Assembly (NCBI GenBank): GCA_034508935.3
Contig: CM067443.1
Span: forward strand, 107,327,884-107,391,883
Direction: 5' to 3'
Length of the DNA stretch: 64,000 nt
Source: Berghia stephanieae
Lineage: Eukaryota > Mollusca > Gastropoda > Nudibranchia > Aeolidiidae
The notes beneath the pieces were generated by a model that had not been told where the DNA came from, did not search any database, and saw nothing but the letters and a program-made list of their open reading frames with translations. A program made the translations under genes and the position numbers. Positions 52,541 to 64,000 of the stretch are shown here, one piece after another; the stretch's first letter is position 1, and the number at the start of each line of letters is the position of its first letter.

Positions 52541-55141
52541 TAGCAGTAAACAAAGCCTGTTATCATGTACAATGTACATAGTGTAAAAAGTATTGTAGTG
52601 ATGCTGTGGTCTCAATGTGTGTGTAGTTTTTTAGTTTTAAATTGTCAAGTCATATTTATTAATAGAATAGAGGCTGTGACTTCTGCACCAAATTCAATAG
52701 AGGGCATAATGCACCTCCTAAGCTTGGATAGAGGATACATATGTCAAAAGTTACCCCTTTCACTTCCAAGGTTTACAGGTATGTCAACTTAATGTCTGTT
52801 TTCATTTTCATTCTTTGTAAAGTATTAAATTAGTATTAGGCTGTGTATTACTTCACTCTTAACATTATTGTGCGGTAACCAAAAATTTTCCCTAATTCAG
52901 TTTCTGAAAAGTTGGCCACCCTGGATATATCTGACAGCCAAATGTATAGGTAGGCCCAGGTGAAACTAAACATTTTAGAACACTGACAAATGACTTAATA
53001 GAATAGGAGAGATAGCAAAAGTGTGTACCTGTGTAGAAACCATGGCCAGGGGAGCCAAAAGAGGGGTGGGTTGGTGGAAAGAAAGAGTTTAAAAATATAT
53101 AAATGTGTAAACACAGATTGATTCCTTCTTGTTGTAATCTTTCTTTATTAATTGTATAGTCATTTCAAAATCACATTTGTAAATCAACTGTAAATGCGCA
53201 GTTAAATGGTTTCAGCATTTTATTAATATCGAGAAAGCACTATATAACACACCAGCCTGTATGTGATTGTGATGTTTTAATGATTACAGTCCATGTTTAC
53301 AGGATTTTTAAAAAAGTCCTCAACTCATTGAATGCCACAACATTAACAGTGAAAAAGGGACTTGAATATAAAAAATAATGATGAATAAGTCATTTTAAAA
53401 CTTTACTTTAAAATCTATTGATGTCTCTGAAATGGTTTATTACATTTAACGTCCAAGTTCAAATTCAAGTACTTTAAACTGGTCTGATTTGAGAGAAAAA
53501 ATATTCTATTGATAAATTAACCTGCCCATTATGGACCCATTCAAATAAATACCACGGTGAAGTAATATTACTTGGTGAATTCCATTCCAAGTATGCCTTG
53601 CATTTAATGTTAAATCTTGAATCAGGGATGTAAATGCAAAGTTGAAAAAAATTCTGAAATTCTGCGAGCTCATTTCAATAGTCTAAACTCCAAGTGACAC
53701 ACCAGGAATGAGGTGATAAATGGCCTTGTGATTGTGACAACATTTTTAGGACTTTTGAGTGATAAGTCTCAGAATAAAATCTAAATTATTTTGTTTATGG
53801 ATGGATTTTAATGATTTATCTCTCATTTTTGTCAGGAGGAAATACCATTATTTGGTGTTGTTCATGCTTAAATCAGTGCCCATTAATTTAGTATTATCCT
53901 TATCTTTATGGATTAAACAGGGTTAAATTAGTTTGGGATACTGAAAAAAATCAGAATTTTGGAATTCTTAACTTATTTTCACTGCACGTAATCCAACACC
54001 TAAACTTTTATATCAAAATTATATTCAGGTCAAAATATTACCCCCAATGACTAAATAAATCTGACAATAATAAAAACTCGTACTCAAATTTCAACAGCCA
54101 TATCATTACTAAGGCCAATTTTGAGATTGGAAAGATGGTCACCTCCCGATATTTATCATTTTCTCAGGCCCCAAACCCTTCTGCTAATAACAAAGGCAAT
54201 AAGAAGTACATTACAATTAAAATACTACATTAGTTTAGAATCGTGTTAAAAGCCCTTTACTTTCAATGAGAACAAACAAATTTGATTTTTTCCCCCACCA
54301 CAGTCAAACGTTCGTGGCAGTCTCAACCAGAAATGAGACCCCATATAAATTTCTCATAAAGACCAAGGCTAAGGAAAATGTATCTTCAGACTCATTATGA
54401 CTGAAATGAATTGCAACACACAGGAATTACTTACAGAAACAGAAATACATTCCAATTGAGCCTTAGGAAGAAAGTGTAACAACTCAGAACTCAGTCATGA
54501 ATACTCGATATATATCCACCATCTTCTACTTTCGATTCTGCAGCCCATGTTTTGCTTCCGGTAAACTAAAAATAACCCTCCTTGTTTACACAACAGATGT
54601 GAATCTAGTTCCGAATTAAAATTAGGAAAATTCGGAAATTCGAACGCTATCAATCCTTAGTACTTCCGAATTAAAATTCGGAAGCTGTCGTGGAAATAAG
54701 TTGAATGGTTAAATACACGTATAATCATAACTGACACAACAGTAGTGTAAATTAAGTGTTTCAGTACATTGAAAATGGATATTCACTACAAATTCTCTAT
54801 ATGTACAGCAGTATCTCTTATCACAAGAGTTGTTGGTAGTGAGGTATTAAGAAATATTTAAATTGTTTGGGGAAGCTTGAAAATGTCTGAAAAATAGGAA
54901 ATCCTAATAATTCTGAAAGATTTACACCCCTGTTGAATCAAACATTTTAATTAAAAAAACAAAAAAGCCTATTTAATTCTTTAAAGTAAGGTTTAAATTC
55001 ATAATAATTGGCTTTCATTTCTAGAGAATTAAATTTTTTGTTATAATTTGGGTACCATAACATAACATTTAAAAAATGCTTTCATGTGACTTCATCTCTA
55101 CTACATGTTGGAAATTGAGAATAATATTTGAAAACTTAGTA
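52541..55141. other. intergenic region HYPK / IPO11
   Basis: About 2.6 kb of AT-rich sequence between the hAT and mariner elements. No gene or recognised repeat. Confidence 0.5.
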
Positions 55142-56064
55142 CAAAGGTGAGTCAAAAAGTAAAAGGACAAATCTCCTACTGAGTTCATTTCTTTTTCATG
55201 TGACGTCATATTTGGCTCAATTGAACTCACACATGTACTCTTTACACCGTTAAATTTTGACAAAGTCATGGCAGTTCAAAATGGCTGCTCCCATGAATGT
55301 CCTTCAATGACAGGAAGTTGTCATTGAATTTCTTGTTTTCAAAGGAGATACCTCGAGTAACATAAAACTCAGGCATTTTGTAGAGGCAGTGTTTTTAGTT
55401 GGGTTGAACGTGTATCTTGACATTTAAAAGAAAATGAGATGCAATCCAACACCTGACACACCTCAACCATGTCTTTTATCTTGTGATGGTCGCCGTCCAA
55501 GCAGTATCAACACAGTAAATCAAATCAAGACAGAAGCATTGATTAGATCTGATAGAAGAACTTCTCTTGATGATATAGTAGGTACAAATAGACCTTGAAG
55601 CGACTGAAAGCAAGAATTTGTCGAGTCAGACCAGATTTGGAGATGGAATGAGTATTGTTTCTTCATGAAAATTTCCCTCCATACACAAATGTCAGGAAAA
55701 GGGGGGTAATCGCATCATTTTGATGGACAACGCTGTCTCACCCTCCTTATTTACCATACTTGATACTTTTGGACACCAACTTTTTGATCCACTGAAGGAG
55801 GCAATGAGGGGACATCGCTTTGAAGATGATGATGAATCCAAGACAGTAGTGAAAAATTGGCTCATTCTGTCAATTCAATTTTACGAGGACGGGATACATG
55901 ACCTTACAAAAAGGTGGACTGTGGCTATCGAGAGAGGCAGAAACTATGTTTAAAAGTATCATTCTACTCGGCTAATACCAAGCTTTAATTTGAGGTATGA
56001 TGGTATTGATTCAATTTGTTTTAAAGTAATAAGCAGAGTCCCATTACTTTTTGACTCACCCTCG
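55142..56064 (+). mobile_element. internally deleted mariner-like element
   Basis: 923 bp between TA dinucleotides with near-identical termini (CAAAGGTGAGTCAAAAAGTA and its counterpart CGAGGGTGAGTCAAAAAGTA). Fragments of transposase remain: GRRPSSINTV near the N-terminal part, and LFDPLKEAMRGHRFEDDDES with WTVAIERGRNYV at the end, matching the mariner C-terminus (FGPLKEALRGRRF...). The DDE core is largely missing. Confidence 0.8.
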
Positions 56065-56247
56065 TATTTTTGTATACAAATGCGTCGTGTTAAATGAAAA
56101 AAATTCAGAAGGCTTTGAATAGGCTTCCATTCTCTCAAATATTTACATTTGAATCAACCATTTTTAAAGTCCTTATCTCAAACACATTAACCTAAAAAAT
56201 TTACGTTGGCATTGGCTGATATTTTCCTTTTAAGAAATGTAATGGAC

Positions 56248-62823
<6,576 letters not shown>

Positions 62824-63597
62824 CTATGGTAAGATAAGGGGCAAAATTAGACAGGGTCATTTATCAGTTAAAGTAATTATTATAAACTGATGCTATCATT
62901 GTCGAGTTAATGTCATATTGCATATCATTTGACAGTAAATTGTGTACCAAGTCAAGCATATTTAAATGATTAGAAATTCATTAAGGGAAAGGCCAATCAT
63001 ATCTTTATAGGGAAAAAAACCATGTTCTTGTTTACTTTATTTGTCTTAATAATATCATCAACGACCATTTCATATTGGTCTTATGCATTTCTAATCAGTT
63101 TACTTAGTTGAGATACCTGAAACTTCCATATCATTTGTCTGTGAAGTTTTTATTACAGATTGTATTGCTTTTTAATTCTTACAAGGAAAAAGTCCAAAAG
63201 GAGCTAAGATTATATTATATGAACACATACATTTCCACATGCAAGACAACCTGTTTCAATATATTTCCAATTCTGTTTGGGAATGTAGCACGTTTAGTAT
63301 TCATTGTCCACTATTCTGCTTCACCTTTTTATAATATGGATGTTTTTCAGAAATCTATTTCGTTATAAAGTCATAAAAAGTGGGAAATTCAAATCCCTGG
63401 TTATTAACAATTGGGAACCATGACAGCATGTAGCAGGGCAGTCATCTCCGATACTGTTTTTTAGCGGATCCAATCATCTGATAATTGCATATCTAAATGT
63501 AACCATTCCCTATTAGAGAAGTTAGAATGCTGTCCATAAGCTGCTGAACTACCACTGTCATTAGTTTTTAAAGAGAGTTTGAGAAACAACGTTTTAA

Positions 63598-63822
63598 TTC
63601 ACTCAACCCTAACACCGACTATATCCATAGTATACTGGTTACTTTCATTCCATACCTAGTTATTACATTTTTCTGAGAAAAATCATAGGCGTAGTATCAA
63701 AGCTAATGTTCTTAATTTTTACATGTTAATGGTAGTCGAATAAAACTATCTATGTATATGCCCATTTTAAATCATTTTTTTCCAATTATGAAAAGAAGCA
63801 AAAATCTCTAGGATTGAGTGAG
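63598..63822 (+). mobile_element. TTAA-targeting MITE, family B copy 5
   Basis: 225 bp, flanked by TTAA, same internal sequence (CCGACTATATCC, TTATTACATTTTT, AAATCTCTAGGATTGAGTGAG). Confidence 0.83.
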
Positions 63823-63851
63823 TTAATGTAAGTCATTTCGAACATTCTGAC

Positions 63852-63901
63852 CTCATAAAATCTCCAACAATGACCTCCTCCAGTAGTGCAATACTAAAAC
63901 C
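63852..63901 (-). CDS. IPO11: possible additional importin-11 exon
   Basis: On the minus strand an AG-bordered 50 nt segment reads GFSIALLEEVIVGDFMR before a GTCAGA donor-like sequence. It resembles the FFSSLLNEMAHKFNQE segment that lies just upstream of the next exon in IPO11. The end phase does not fit the exon at 62,823, so either the donor is wrong, a base is missing, or the match is chance. Confidence 0.3.
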
Positions 63902-63925
63902 CTGAACCCTAAAACCCTAATCACT

Positions 63926-64000
63926 AAACAGAGATGGAGGTGGATAGAGCATCTTCTCCAATTGAAGGATGATGCAATATCAAAAGTTGATCTAAGTTGG
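63926..64000 (+). mobile_element. LINE ORF2 C-terminal fragment running off the window
   Basis: Reads KQRWRWIEHLLQLKDDAISK then VDLSW, similar to the RRWRWIGHVLR...ALxW end of several LINE ORF2 proteins. Too short to classify. Confidence 0.4.

Noticed and set aside
63897-63920. Telomere-like CCCTAAA units
   Set aside because: Only two to three imperfect units; too short for an interstitial telomeric repeat.

Overview
This is an AT-rich, intron-rich stretch of a metazoan nuclear genome, crowded with microsatellites, SINEs, LINEs and cut-and-paste DNA transposons. The gene content (a type II PKA regulatory subunit, NEIL1, HYPK, IPO11) is general animal. The repeat content (tRNA-headed SINEs, L2/CR1-, RTE- and Jockey-like LINEs, piggyBac, hAT and mariner elements) suits a marine invertebrate such as a mollusc or echinoderm. 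The sequence does not let me name the phylum. No bacterial or organellar sequence, rRNA gene or CRISPR array is visible.

Layout, left to right. Positions 1-7,700: repeat-rich flank with MITEs, a large perfect palindrome, long simple repeats, a CR1-like LINE end and a SINE. Positions 7,716-21,741, minus strand: the seven coding exons of a type II cAMP-dependent protein kinase regulatory subunit. Its introns carry a 0.9 kb interrupted TAG array, a miniature LTR element (TRIM-like), a Jockey-like LINE end, a SINE and A/C-only tracts. Positions 21,742-23,887: divergent intergenic region with a MITE 72 bp upstream of the PKA start codon. Positions 23,888-40,028, plus strand: the seven coding exons of the DNA glycosylase NEIL1. 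The last intron of NEIL1 holds a structurally complete 5,950 bp piggyBac transposon (33,164-39,113) with perfect 16 bp terminal inverted repeats, TTAA target duplications, an intact spliced transposase gene and a candidate antisense accessory gene. Positions 43,659-49,706, plus strand: HYPK in three exons. Positions 50,100-56,064: a repeat block with a SINE, a Jockey-like LINE, a hAT transposase remnant and an internally deleted mariner. Positions 56,248-62,823 and probably beyond, minus strand: the 3' exons of importin-11. Its introns hold a young 5'-truncated RTE element nested inside an L2/CR1-like LINE.

The host genes are unrelated housekeeping genes: cAMP signalling, base-excision repair, ribosome-associated N-terminal acetylation/chaperoning and nuclear import. 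Two of them (PRKAR2 and NEIL1) each appear to lack one base in the first coding exon, most simply residual sequencing error.

The items most worth a second look are: (i) the piggyBac element, with its arrays of palindromic subterminal repeats and its possible second gene; (ii) a MITE family in which all four copies carry a perfect CRE palindrome (TGACGTCA), one copy next to the PKA gene; (iii) a SINE whose 3' tail matches the 3' tail of a resident L2-like LINE; (iv) five copies of a TTAA-targeting MITE, one lying at the junction of a tandem duplication.
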